Assembly: GCA_001816655.1 (NCBI GenBank)
Contig: MHCP01000015.1
Coordinates: forward strand, 8,827 to 72,826
Length of the DNA: 64,000 bases
Source of the DNA: Candidatus Woykebacteria bacterium RBG_13_40_15
GTDB taxonomy: Bacteria; Patescibacteria; Microgenomatia; Woykebacterales; RBG-16-39-9b
Direction: 5' to 3'
How positions within the stretch are numbered: position 1 is the stretch's first letter; every line of letters begins with the position of its first letter. A model generated the notes under the pieces. It made no database searches, had not been told where the DNA came from, and saw only the letters and a list, made by a program, of their open reading frames with translations. Positions 31,583 through 40,512 of this stretch are shown here, one piece after another. The translations under genes and the position numbers were made by a program.

Positions 31583-33217
31583 ATGGAAACTGCCACGGAA
31601 GGACAAAAACTAGAGTTTAAAAATTTTGAAAACAAGCCGACGGCCTTAGTAGCTGGTGGTGCAGGCTTTTTAGGATCATATCTCTGTGAGGCTTTAATCG
31701 CTCAGGGCTTCAACGTACTTTGTGTTGATAATTTAGCACGAAGTTCAAAAAAGAATATTGAAAAGCTTCTCTCCTTTCCCAACTTCTTTTTTTGGGAAGA
31801 GGACATAAACCGAGCTGGTTTTACAATCTCACCTAATGTCAAAATAACCCATATTTTTCACCTTGCAAGCGTTGAGGAATACCTGTCCTCAAATAACCTT
31901 TCCCTAGAAACTTTATTGGTTAATTCCATCGGGACAAAAAATCTGCTGGACGTAGCTGTTCAAAAAAAAGCAAAATTTATTTTTGTTTCTTCGTCGGAAG
32001 TCTTCCGTGGAGCCTTTTCTCAAAAGAACCTATCAATTTACTTTGGAAAGGAAGCTGGTACAACACACCTTACTTTCGGAGAGGCGAAAAGGTTTTCCGA
32101 AACCCTAGCCGCCGAGTATTTCAATAAATTCGACCTCCCCGTAGTTATAGTTCGAATTAAAGATCCTTACGGGCCTAAAATGAATCTGTCCTCAGACAAT
32201 ATAGTGTCAAAGTCTATTAGCCAGGCAATTAAAGGAAAGATTGAGATAATAGGAGATGGTTTAAGAGTAGCTAATCCTACCTTTGTTACCGATATAATTT
32301 TCGGGATCGTAAAGGCGGCGATTAAGGGCGAGAAGGGAGAGATCTTTAATTTAATTAGTCGAGAAAGATGTACAGAACGAGCCCTCGCGGAGCATTTAAA
32401 AAAGCTTTTTGGCGGGGTAGAAGTTGTTTATAAAGAGCAGAAAGAATTAGATCTGCCAGAGTCTCCCCTGATTTTAGACGATGCTCAAGGAAAGCTAAAT
32501 TGGGATCCAAAGGTCCCGTTGGACGATGGGCTTGTTCAAACAGTTAATTTTTATAAGGTGGGGGGTACCGAAAATAAGGAAGAAAAGAATGTACCGAGTA
32601 ACCCAATAGTCCCCCCAGTAGAGTTAACTGGGAAAAAAGGATTTGACAAAAACTTTTTAAGGAATTTATTTTTAGGTGCTATTTTGGTGCTGTTTTTATG
32701 GGCAACAGCCGTTCCAATTATAACTTCAGCAGCAAGCTACTATTTAGGTAATAAAAATTTCAATAGTGCCCTGGAAGAACTTAAGCAGGATAAAACCGAT
32801 AATGCAGTAGCTCACGCCGAAAAAGCTGAAAATTTCTACAAACGTAGTCAGGAATCCTTGCAAAATATCTCTTGGCTTCTAACCGCGACCAATTTAAAAG
32901 GGACCTTACAGCAAACGAGCAATTACCTTTTCCTAGCGGAGACCCTTTCTAGAGCAGTAAATTTCGAAAGTAAAAGCATAGGCAATATTAACGATGCCTC
33001 TAGCGCAGACGGTGAAAAGCTAAAAGAAGATTTAAAAAAAGCCATAGAAAACATCACAGAGGCAGACAAAAATATTGATGTAGCATCCACAATAAGTATT
33101 GATGCAAGAAAACTGCCAGCCTTCTTGAATAAAGACTATCAAACGCTTCAGGAAAAAAGGCAGACACTGGAAAGCCTTTCTGAAACAATTAACTCAAATT
33201 TAGAAAGCACACAGTGA
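31583..33217 (+). CDS. Extended-SDR nucleotide-sugar epimerase-like protein fused to a membrane-anchored coiled coil
   Basis: 544 residues. Residues 18-325 are an extended short-chain dehydrogenase with NAD motif AGGAGFLGS (24-32), resembling UDP-glucuronate decarboxylases/epimerases. The catalytic YxxxK is replaced by F165-GEA-K169 (TFGEAKRFSETL), so normal catalysis is doubtful. A membrane helix is at about 367-388, followed by about 150 residues of helical, Asn/Lys/Glu-rich sequence outside. It may sense or bind nucleotide sugars at the membrane. The 117-residue gene is next. Confidence 0.75.
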   Translation: METATEGQKLEFKNFENKPTALVAGGAGFLGSYLCEALIAQGFNVLCVDNLARSSKKNIEKLLSFPNFFFWEEDINRAGFTISPNVKITHIFHLASVEEYLSSNNLSLETLLVNSIGTKNLLDVAVQKKAKFIFVSSSEVFRGAFSQKNLSIYFGKEAGTTHLTFGEAKRFSETLAAEYFNKFDLPVVIVRIKDPYGPKMNLSSDNIVSKSISQAIKGKIEIIGDGLRVANPTFVTDIIFGIVKAAIKGEKGEIFNLISRERCTERALAEHLKKLFGGVEVVYKEQKELDLPESPLILDDAQGKLNWDPKVPLDDGLVQTVNFYKVGGTENKEEKNVPSNPIVPPVELTGKKGFDKNFLRNLFLGAILVLFLWATAVPIITSAASYYLGNKNFNSALEELKQDKTDNAVAHAEKAENFYKRSQESLQNISWLLTATNLKGTLQQTSNYLFLAETLSRAVNFESKSIGNINDASSADGEKLKEDLKKAIENITEADKNIDVASTISIDARKLPAFLNKDYQTLQEKRQTLESLSETINSNLESTQ

Positions 33218-33274
33218 ATTAGGAGTCTAGTGGCTCCTTGCGTAAGAACAAGCCTTTTGTTAAACTAACCCCCG

Positions 33275-33628
33275 ATGGATAAAGAAGTTTTCAAGCAGTT
33301 TAAGCAGCATTTCGGAGAGGAATGGTCCTGTAATTGCGGAAGTTCCTTTGAGTCAGAGTGGTTAGAAATTATGGCGCAGACTGATAATTCCCTTCTCGCA
33401 AGATATAATTGTCAGGTTTGTGGTGGAGAGCAATTTTTTGCTGTCGGCGTTTCGGCTGGGGACAAACTAAACAAAGAGATAACGGAAGTTCCAATGGCCG
33501 CAATTTCGAGCGATGATGCGCTAGATATAAAATCAGAGATTTCCAAATTGACTTTTAAACAAATTAGAGCCTTGGGGCGAAGGAAGGTAATAGCTAAAAC
33601 ATCAATACAGAAACCGACAAGGGGCTAA
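33275..33628 (+). CDS. Small protein with zinc-ribbon-like cysteines
   Basis: 117 residues. A CNCG pair near residue 19 and CQVCGG near residue 46 could bind one zinc ion. The C-terminal part is helical and basic (LTFKQIRALGRRKVIAK). I do not recognise a family. It lies between the epimerase fusion and the L25 gene on the same strand. Confidence 0.6.
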   Translation: MDKEVFKQFKQHFGEEWSCNCGSSFESEWLEIMAQTDNSLLARYNCQVCGGEQFFAVGVSAGDKLNKEITEVPMAAISSDDALDIKSEISKLTFKQIRALGRRKVIAKTSIQKPTRG

Positions 33629-33665
33629 ATTGTTGTATTGACGAGGCCTTTATAATGATTCTTGC

Positions 33666-34370
33666 ATGGAAAAAATAAAAATAACAGTAGAGCCAAGAAC
33701 GATCTTAGGTAAAAAAATAAAGAAACTTAGAAAAGTTGGTATTTTGCCTGCAAATTTATTTGGAAAAGACATAAAGTCAAAATCAATTCAACTATCAAGT
33801 AAGGATTTTAAGAGATCTTATAAAGAGGCAGGCGAAACCGGAATAGTTGAAGTAAAGTTAAAGGACGAAGCCTATTCAGCCTTGATACACGATGTTCAAT
33901 ACGATCCCGTAACAGGCGAAGCAATTCACGCCAATTTTCACAGGGTTAATTTAAAGGAGAAAATTACTGCTAATGTGCCCATTAAGCTTGAGGGAGAATC
34001 CCCTGCAGAAAAAACAGGAATTGGGCTTATTTTGCAAACCCTGGACGAACTAGAGATTGAAAGTCTCCCAACGGATATCCCACACGAAATTACTGTTGAT
34101 ATTTCAAATCTTTCTGAAATAGGTCAGACGATTCATGTAAAAGATCTAAAGATTGAAAAGGACAAAATAGAAGTTAAAAATGACCCTGAAGAAGTCGTTG
34201 TTTCAGTTCAGACAGCAGAAATGAAGGAGGAGGTTGTTGAAGAAGCCCCAACCCCCGAAGAGGTAGAAGCGATTGAGGAAAAGGGTGAAGAAACTCTTGA
34301 GGGTGAAGAGGGGGAAAAGACGGAAGAAAAAGAGAAGGAGAAAGAACAATCCTCAGAACAAAAGACCTAA
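33666..34370 (+). CDS. rplY: 50S ribosomal protein L25, CTC form
   Basis: 234 residues. The N-terminal L25 domain reads RTILGKKIKKLRKVGILPANLFGKD, then a TL5/CTC domain with PITGEAIHANFHRVNLKEKITANVPIKLEG and LPTDIPHEITVDIS. The last 45 residues are an acidic Glu-rich tail. It binds 5S rRNA. A TATAAT at about 33650 may be its -10 box. It converges on valS with a 4-base overlap. Confidence 0.93.
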   Translation: MEKIKITVEPRTILGKKIKKLRKVGILPANLFGKDIKSKSIQLSSKDFKRSYKEAGETGIVEVKLKDEAYSALIHDVQYDPVTGEAIHANFHRVNLKEKITANVPIKLEGESPAEKTGIGLILQTLDELEIESLPTDIPHEITVDISNLSEIGQTIHVKDLKIEKDKIEVKNDPEEVVVSVQTAEMKEEVVEEAPTPEEVEAIEEKGEETLEGEEGEKTEEKEKEKEQSSEQKT

Positions 34371-36823
34371 TTACGTGGCCACTGTGCGAGCATTACACTT
34401 TTCCCACCGGTGTTTGATAGTTTTTGCCAAAGTTCCTCAGTTATAAAAGGCATGAATGGGTGCAATAATATTAGAGAATTTTCAAGTACGTATTCCAACA
34501 CTGGCTGACTTTCCTTTCTCCGCAATTTACTTTTTTCTATATAAATGTCTGCAAATTTGTGCCAGACAAAATCGTAGATCTCATCAGAAGCAAGGTGGAG
34601 CTGGAGACCTTGTAAATTCTTAGTAACCTTCCCACTTGTTTTATCCAACTCGGTTTTTATCCACTTATCATCTTTGTGAGCGAATCTTAGGTTACCTACA
34701 GGATCTTTCGGCTTTAACTCCAAGATGTATCTTGCGATGTTTCTGAGCTTCGTTCCAAAATTCCTGAAGTTTTTTCCTCTAGTATCTAGACTTTCCCTTG
34801 AAACCCTGCCATCCCTACCCGGAACAGCATAGGTATAAAGCGCCATTCTTGTTGCATCGGTTCCCCACCGCTCGATTAAATAGCTTGGTTCGATACCGTT
34901 TCCCAATGACTTTGAAAATTTACGACCTTGTAAATCTCTCAACATCCCATGAAAAAACATCTGTTTAAAAGGAATCTCCTTCATAAAGTATTTTCCAAGC
35001 ATAATCATTCTGGCAATCCAAAGAAATTTAATCTCAGGCGCAGTTATCTCAAAATCCCAGGGGAAATAACGTTCAAGCGCTCTAGTTTTTTCAGGCCATC
35101 CTAAAGTGGAGAGAGGCCAAAGCCCTGAGGAAAACCAGGTATCTAAAACCTGCTCGTCTTGGGTTAGCTTTGAACCGCCGCATCGAGGACACGTTTCTGG
35201 TGGATCGGAAGATACAATTACTTCCCCACACCCCGTGACTTTCCTATTTACGGGCTCAAATTTATAACTGTATATAAAAGCTAGCGTGTTCTCGTTTACA
35301 TCAAAATTCTTGTTATGTTTTTGTAGAGCCGCAATCAATTCTTCGCGTTTTTGATAAACCGCCCCATAAGCAGGGTCATGTAGTGGCAATTTGCCGACGG
35401 CGGTCTCGCTAACAGCAGTGATAGTGCCAAAACCGATGATTTTATTAGTCCCGCTTTGATGAAAGGCAGCTCTGTCTCCGACTTTATACCAGTGGTTCTT
35501 TAGGCGGTAGGTTTTGGTTTTCCCGGTGTAAAGTTGAGGCACAACGCCTTCATAAAAACCCAAGGGTCTAGCTAACCCCTTTCCTAAACCACAATACCAA
35601 ACCGGGATGCGGTGACCCCACCAAAGAGACCTTGAAATACACCAATCGTGGATATTTGATAACCAATCATTGAGAATTTTGGAATACCCCTTAGGTAAAA
35701 AATTTATTTCGTTACCACTTATCGCTTTGATTGCCCCCTTAGCTAGATTATTAACTTTAACAAACCACTCCTCCGATACCAGAGGTTCGACAGTGCTTTT
35801 ACAGCGATCACAAACAGCAACATTGTGAACATAATCCTCTTCCTTAACCAGAATTCCCTTTTCTTTAAGTTCTGGAATCATTGCTGCTCGGGCCTCTTCA
35901 ACCTTCATTCCAGCAAATTTCCCAGCGACCTCTGTTAATCTACCATTTTTATCTATCACCCGAATTATTGGAAGGTTGTGCCTTTTCCCAATTTCATAAT
36001 CTTCAAAATCATGGGCTGGGGTAACTTTTACAACACCCGTCCCAAAGTTTGGATCCACTGCCGGATCCGCAATCACCTTCATTTTCTTCGGTCCGGCGAG
36101 AGTTTGGATTTCAAATTCCTTTCCAACGAAGTCTGTATATCTTTTATCGCCAGGGTTTACAGCCATTGCAGTATCGCCAAACTTTGTTTCCGGGCGAACA
36201 GTTGCGAGTGTTAGTGGCCCGTATTTAAGAAAGTAAAGCTTCTCTTTTCTCTCCTCATATTCTAATTCAGCATCCTCTATTGCCGTGTTACATCTCGGAC
36301 ACCACTGCACTATATAAGGCCCTTTGTAGAGTAGCCCTCTGTCCCAATAAGTTTTAAACTCTTCAAAAACCGCCTTAGCTGGACCTGGGTCTAGTGAAAA
36401 AACTTCCCTGGACCAGTCGGCCGAAAGCCCCATAAATCGCCATGTTGAAGAAACTCCCTTGTATACCTTGTCTTTAAATTCCCATGCCCTTTTTAACCAC
36501 TCTTCACGGCCTAGCTTTTCCTTGGAAAGCCCTTGTTTTTTTAGCTCCCTGTTGAAAGTTGCTTCAAACAAAATCCCTGCATGATCAACACCCGGCAAAA
36601 GCAAAACATCAAACCCCTGAAGCCGCTTGAATCGGGCAATAGCATCCAAGATCGTATGCTGCATTGCATGGCCGAGATGAAGCCCACCGGTTAAATTAGG
36701 TGGTGGTATTAGCAGCGAATAAGGTTTTTTTGGAGAGTTCGGGGCCGCTTTGAAAAGACCTTTTTTCTCCCAAAAAGAGTACCAGCTCGCTTCGGATTGT
36801 TTATGGTCATAAACTTTGTCCAT
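34367..36823 (-). CDS. valS: Valyl-tRNA synthetase with an inserted ASCH-like domain
   Basis: 818 residues. Class I signatures are PPPNLTGGLHLGH (HLGH at 49-52) and KFSKS (635-639); the CP1 editing domain lies around 200-340 (TVRPETKFGDTAMAVNP). Between WWGHRIPVWYCG (about 401-412) and CGEVIVSSDPPETCPRCGG (532-550) sits about 115 extra residues that look like an ASCH domain (LYTGKTKTYRLKNHWYKVGDRAAFH, then IIGFGTITAV). The usual C-terminal coiled-coil arm is missing; the protein ends at AQWPRN. It charges tRNA-Val. Confidence 0.93.
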   Translation of the reverse strand: MDKVYDHKQSEASWYSFWEKKGLFKAAPNSPKKPYSLLIPPPNLTGGLHLGHAMQHTILDAIARFKRLQGFDVLLLPGVDHAGILFEATFNRELKKQGLSKEKLGREEWLKRAWEFKDKVYKGVSSTWRFMGLSADWSREVFSLDPGPAKAVFEEFKTYWDRGLLYKGPYIVQWCPRCNTAIEDAELEYEERKEKLYFLKYGPLTLATVRPETKFGDTAMAVNPGDKRYTDFVGKEFEIQTLAGPKKMKVIADPAVDPNFGTGVVKVTPAHDFEDYEIGKRHNLPIIRVIDKNGRLTEVAGKFAGMKVEEARAAMIPELKEKGILVKEEDYVHNVAVCDRCKSTVEPLVSEEWFVKVNNLAKGAIKAISGNEINFLPKGYSKILNDWLSNIHDWCISRSLWWGHRIPVWYCGLGKGLARPLGFYEGVVPQLYTGKTKTYRLKNHWYKVGDRAAFHQSGTNKIIGFGTITAVSETAVGKLPLHDPAYGAVYQKREELIAALQKHNKNFDVNENTLAFIYSYKFEPVNRKVTGCGEVIVSSDPPETCPRCGGSKLTQDEQVLDTWFSSGLWPLSTLGWPEKTRALERYFPWDFEITAPEIKFLWIARMIMLGKYFMKEIPFKQMFFHGMLRDLQGRKFSKSLGNGIEPSYLIERWGTDATRMALYTYAVPGRDGRVSRESLDTRGKNFRNFGTKLRNIARYILELKPKDPVGNLRFAHKDDKWIKTELDKTSGKVTKNLQGLQLHLASDEIYDFVWHKFADIYIEKSKLRRKESQPVLEYVLENSLILLHPFMPFITEELWQKLSNTGGKSVMLAQWPRN

Positions 36824-36920
36824 TGTGACAAAGTATATAGTAAGTTAAAGACGCTTGCAATCTAGCGACCGGTTTAAATAAAACCGAAAGCAAGGGATAT
36901 ATTAAAAACCAAGTAGGAAA

Positions 36921-37571
36921 ATGTCCGCTCGTTTTGGTAAACTTATATTAATGGATGAAAATCTAAATTTCGATGTCTTAGCTGAGGATAATATTAGAAT
37001 ATTAGCAGTACCAAATGAGAACTTTAAGAAACCGCTATGCGTAATTTTGGTGGGCTATCCAGGGGCAGGAAAAACCCATTTGGTAGAAAGATTAAAACAA
37101 AAATTTCCATTTACTGTTCTTTCTGAGGAAGATATGACTAGTTTTTTGTCCCCCCGAGCAACAATATTTAAGCGTGGCGCAGTTGAGGTTTTCAAATTAG
37201 CCCTAAAAACCATCGAACACTTATTAAAAAAAGGTAAGTCGTGTATTTATGACGCAAATATTAAAACAAGGGAACAGCGGGATTTAATTAAAAAAGCAGT
37301 TGAATTTGCAGGAGGCAACTACCTGTTAGTTTTGGTAAATTACCCAAAGGAAGAATGTTACGAGCGAAGCCAAAAGCAAAACTTTGAAATAAGTAGAGGC
37401 GAGGCAAAAGGTTTTATAGTTGATAGGGATTTTTTCGAATTTGAAGTAGCTTCTACACACCTTCCCGCTCCTAATGAGCAACACATAGATTACGACGGGC
37501 AAAACGAAGAAGCCCCCCTCCAACTTTACCCAGTATTGGAAGAACGGTTCAAGCAGTCAGAGCAGTATTGA
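36921..37571 (+). CDS. P-loop kinase-like protein
   Basis: 216 residues. Walker A is VGYPGAGKTHLVERL near residue 43, followed by DANIKTREQRDLIKKAVEFAG, NYPKEECYERS and a C-terminal segment with DFFEFEVASTHLP. The layout matches the zeta-toxin/polynucleotide-kinase group of P-loop kinases, substrate unknown. AGGA lies just before the ATG at 36921; an internal ATG at 36951 is an alternative. It converges on tsaD with a 15-base overlap. Confidence 0.75.
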   Translation: MSARFGKLILMDENLNFDVLAEDNIRILAVPNENFKKPLCVILVGYPGAGKTHLVERLKQKFPFTVLSEEDMTSFLSPRATIFKRGAVEVFKLALKTIEHLLKKGKSCIYDANIKTREQRDLIKKAVEFAGGNYLLVLVNYPKEECYERSQKQNFEISRGEAKGFIVDRDFFEFEVASTHLPAPNEQHIDYDGQNEEAPLQLYPVLEERFKQSEQY

Positions 37572-38540
37572 TGGGTCGGGTTCCAGTTTGCTCCACGGAA
37601 CAATTTTATAGTTGAAGTAGGCAGCTGCCGCGACCATAACCCCATTATCAACCGAAAGATTAATCGGCGGAAAGAAGACTGGAATGGAAAGGCTTTTACC
37701 AGCCTCTTCTCTAAGTAGTTTGTTTGCGGCCACCCCTCCCCCAAAAACAATACTTTCCGCGGGCAGACTGGCGGAAGCTTTTTTAGCTTTTGTAATTAAA
37801 ACTTCTACAACTGCTGCTTGAACACTGGCAGCAATATTATTGATATTATCGCTGAGATTCTCCTCACCAATATTACTAACCAAACTAGTAACAGCCGTTT
37901 TAAGACCGCTGAATGAAAAATCATAATCAGGGGAGTTGAGTAGAGGCCTTGGAAGATTAAATTTTTGAGAATCACCTTGTATTGCTGCCTTTTCTATCGC
38001 AGGGCCGCCAGGATAGCCTAGGCGTAGAAGACGGGCTATTTTATCAAGAGACTCTCCTGCAGCATCGTCCCTGGTACCCCCGAGAGATTTATAATTTCCA
38101 TGCCCCTGCATATAAACTAATTCCGTATGCCCGCCGGAGACTATAAGAGCAATGAGGGGAAATTTTGGTGGGGTTGTGTTTTCAATCCAGGTAGCATAAA
38201 TATGAGAAATTAGATGACTCACTGGGATTAGTGGTTTTTTCCATACATAGGAAAGTGTTTTGGCAACTTCAACACCAACAATTAGTGAGCCATGTAGACC
38301 GGGACCGAAGGTAACTGCGATTGCATCGATTTGCTTTGAGGGAGGCTCTCCTAATACCTCAGTAACAACTGGAATTATTGTTTTGGTTTGCTCGCGCGCC
38401 GCGATCTCTGGTATTATTCCGCCAGACTTAGCGTGCAAAGGTAGGGAAGAAGCAAGGCTGCTGGAGATAACTTTAGTGCCGTTTTCGACAATGGCAACAG
38501 CCGTTTCGTCACAGGAAGTTTCTACACCTAGGATTTTCAT
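37557..38540 (-). CDS. tsaD: tRNA N6-threonylcarbamoyladenosine transferase TsaD
   Basis: 327 residues with the family start MKILGVETSCDETAVAIV, the GIIPEIAAREQ segment, the metal-binding SHLISHIYA (HxxxH) and VSGGHTELVYM. ASKHA-fold enzyme that makes t6A37 on ANN-decoding tRNAs together with TsaB, TsaC and TsaE. Full length. Its ATG overlaps the stop of an 18-codon ORF that repeats its own first codons, see that entry. Confidence 0.96.
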   Translation of the reverse strand: MKILGVETSCDETAVAIVENGTKVISSSLASSLPLHAKSGGIIPEIAAREQTKTIIPVVTEVLGEPPSKQIDAIAVTFGPGLHGSLIVGVEVAKTLSYVWKKPLIPVSHLISHIYATWIENTTPPKFPLIALIVSGGHTELVYMQGHGNYKSLGGTRDDAAGESLDKIARLLRLGYPGGPAIEKAAIQGDSQKFNLPRPLLNSPDYDFSFSGLKTAVTSLVSNIGEENLSDNINNIAASVQAAVVEVLITKAKKASASLPAESIVFGGGVAANKLLREEAGKSLSIPVFFPPINLSVDNGVMVAAAAYFNYKIVPWSKLEPDPSILL

Positions 38541-38593
38541 ATTGCTTGCCTGTCCTGAGCCTGTCGAAGGATTTCAATCCCCAAAATTTTCAT
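38537..38593 (-). CDS. 18-codon ORF duplicating the start of tsaD
   Basis: The reverse strand reads MKILGIEILRQAQDRQAI and stops at TGA, overlapping the tsaD ATG (ATGA). The first seven codons encode the same MKILG(I/V)E as tsaD, but with different synonymous codons. The rest is the repeat TCCTGAGCCTGTCGAAGG. It looks like an old duplication around an inserted repeat, or a leader peptide coupled to tsaD. Confidence 0.5.
   Translation of the reverse strand: MKILGIEILRQAQDRQAI
38552..38571. repeat. Dispersed-type short repeat upstream of tsaD
   Basis: TCCTGAGCCTGTCGAAGG on the plus strand. From memory, closely similar sequences recur in many bacterial genomes as short dispersed repeats. It is a single copy in this window. 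Confidence 0.45.
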
Positions 38594-38601
38594 AAGCTTG
38601 G

Positions 38602-39141
38602 TTACTGCCCATAATGAACTGGCGGTTTTGGGGACCGCTTTCTTCTAGGTGACAATAAATATTGGGCCGCGTCTGCGTCCAGATCAGTAAATTCATCCGC
38701 TTCAGCAATTAATTTGTTGGAAGCGCTAGGTTTAAAGGCCATAACTTCAACCCTGTGGCCCTGATTCCTTAAAAATTCCACAGCGTCTTTATAATCACCA
38801 TCTCCGGAAACAAGAACCATTACATCCAATTTAGAAGAGAGGCGAATCATATCAATCACGACCCCGACATCCCAATCCGCTTTCTTTTGCCCACCGGGAA
38901 AAACCTGAATATCCTTTACCTTTACTTCGAAGCCGGCTTTTTGTAGAGCATCAAAAAAAGATTGTTCTAGGGGTTCCTCAGCACGGACAACATAAGCGAT
39001 CGCTCTAATTAGTTGTCGGCCACCAACAGCGTCTTCTAGTATTTTTCCAAAATTTACTTTAGATCCATAAAGATTTTTGGCCGAATAATACATATTTTGA
39101 ACATCTACAAAAACCCCAACTCTTTGCGAAATGTTTTTCAT
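38602..39141 (-). CDS. NYN-domain (LabA-type) ribonuclease-like protein
   Basis: 179 residues. A PIN-like NYN fold with acidic residues in VGVFVDVQNMYY, KADWDVGVVIDMIRL and LVSGDGDYKDAVEFLRNQGHRVEVMAF. The C-terminal 30 residues are basic (SPRRKRSPKPP), suggesting RNA contact. Family members are predicted endoribonucleases or RNA-processing proteins. It is upstream of tsaD on the same strand. Confidence 0.9.
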   Translation of the reverse strand: MKNISQRVGVFVDVQNMYYSAKNLYGSKVNFGKILEDAVGGRQLIRAIAYVVRAEEPLEQSFFDALQKAGFEVKVKDIQVFPGGQKKADWDVGVVIDMIRLSSKLDVMVLVSGDGDYKDAVEFLRNQGHRVEVMAFKPSASNKLIAEADEFTDLDADAAQYLLSPRRKRSPKPPVHYGQ

Positions 39142-39225
39142 TTCAATTCACCACCCTTCGACCAGTAATAATTGAAGAACTGATGCTGTTATGATAACAT
39201 TTAGAGCAGTTTTTAGCGAGGATCT

Positions 39226-40104
39226 ATGAAAAAAGTTACAAAAGCAATAATCCCCGCGGCTGGTTTCGGAACTCGCTTTTTGCCACAAACAAAGGCAATG
39301 CCCAAAGAAATGCTCCCCGTGGTTGATAAGCCGGTTATTCAATATGTCGTTGAAGAGGTAGTAGCCTCTGGGATTTTCGACATTATTATCGTTACCGGGT
39401 CATCCAAAAGAGCAATCGAGGACCATTTTGATCGGGCCTATGATTTGGAATTTTTTCTTTCTCAGTCAGGAAAAGGAGATAAATTAGAGGAAATTCGTAA
39501 GATTGCCAATATGGCAAATTTTGTTTTTGTAAGTCAGAGGGGGCCATATGGAAATGCTGGGCCAGTTCTTAGTGCAAGCCACCTTATAGCGAAGGACGAA
39601 CCATTTGCTGTTATTTGGGGAGACGAATTTATTTATGCGGACCCCCCACGCTTAAAGCAGCTGATTGATGTTTTTGAAAAATATCAAAAATCGGCAATTA
39701 GCGGAGTGAGAGTCGATAAAAAAGACCTTTCAAAATATGGGATATCAAAAATAGAATCAGTCGAGGATAATGTGTATAAGATATTAGACATCGTCGAGAA
39801 ACCGACGCTGGAAGAGGCCCCTTCAAATTTAGCGACTCACGGGGCTTATATTTTTACCCCTAGTATGCTCGGTTACCTATCTGACTTGAAACCTGGGAAG
39901 GGTGGGGAGCTGTGGCTATCGGAAGCGATCGAGGCACTGCTAAAAAAAGAGTCGGTATACGCTGTAGAAATTAAAAACGGTAGGTATTACGATACTGGGG
40001 ACAAACTTGGCTACCTAAAGACGATAATTGATTTCTCCATCGATCACCCTGAATTTGGGAATGAAATAAAAGAATATATAAAAGAAAAAGCTAGGGCTTT
40101 TTGA
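39226..40104 (+). CDS. galU: UTP-glucose-1-phosphate uridylyltransferase
   Basis: 292 residues with the nucleotidyltransferase signature IIPAAGFGTRFLPQTKAMPKEMLPVVDKPVIQYVVEE and the GalU-specific EDHFDRAYDLE and GDEFIYADPP segments. It makes UDP-glucose for envelope glycans, which fits the glycosyltransferases at 54-58 kb. GCGAGGATCT precedes the ATG. Confidence 0.95.
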   Translation: MKKVTKAIIPAAGFGTRFLPQTKAMPKEMLPVVDKPVIQYVVEEVVASGIFDIIIVTGSSKRAIEDHFDRAYDLEFFLSQSGKGDKLEEIRKIANMANFVFVSQRGPYGNAGPVLSASHLIAKDEPFAVIWGDEFIYADPPRLKQLIDVFEKYQKSAISGVRVDKKDLSKYGISKIESVEDNVYKILDIVEKPTLEEAPSNLATHGAYIFTPSMLGYLSDLKPGKGGELWLSEAIEALLKKESVYAVEIKNGRYYDTGDKLGYLKTIIDFSIDHPEFGNEIKEYIKEKARAF

Positions 40105-40110
40105 TCAGAC

Positions 40111-40139
40111 TTGACAAATAAACGGCTACCTTTTAAAAT
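40111..40139 (+). promoter_or_regulatory. groESL promoter
   Basis: TTGACA at 40111-40116 and TAAAAT at 40134-40139 with a 17-base spacer, 60 bases before groES. No CIRCE inverted repeat is present, so HrcA control is not supported. Confidence 0.65.
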
Positions 40140-40199
40140 CTTGTCTTGCCCAAGTGCTCTGTTATCTGTACCACCTTTAATAAAAGCTAATAAAGAATT

Positions 40200-40496
40200 A
40201 TGAAAAAACAACTAAACATAAAACCACTATCTGGATTCGCTCTTATAGAGCCGGAAGAGGCTGAAGAAGTAACAGCTTCTGGAATTGTTTTACCAGATAC
40301 TGCAAAGGAGCGTCCTGCACAAGGCACTGTTCTTGCTGTTGGGGCTCCAATTAAGCACCCCGAACATGAAGTGAAAGCAGAATTTAAAGTCGGAGACAGA
40401 GTTTTGTATAAAAAATGGGGTGGAGACGAAATTAAGATAGGTGGGAAAGAATACAAACTAGTAAAATTTGAAGACGTGATGGCCGTCATTGAATAA
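40200..40496 (+). CDS. groES: Co-chaperonin GroES
   Basis: 98 residues with IKPLSGFALIEPEEAEEVTASGIVLPDTAKERPAQGTVLAVG, the mobile loop and beta-barrel pattern of GroES, ending KFEDVMAVIE. It caps GroEL. It is 16 bases upstream of groEL. Confidence 0.97.
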   Translation: MKKQLNIKPLSGFALIEPEEAEEVTASGIVLPDTAKERPAQGTVLAVGAPIKHPEHEVKAEFKVGDRVLYKKWGGDEIKIGGKEYKLVKFEDVMAVIE

Positions 40497-40512
40497 AGAA
40501 AGGATTAACAAA

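Noticed and set aside
40111..40199. CIRCE/HrcA operator before groES
   Set aside because: No TTAGCACTC-N9-GAGTGCTAA is present; AAGTGCTCTG alone is not an inverted repeat.
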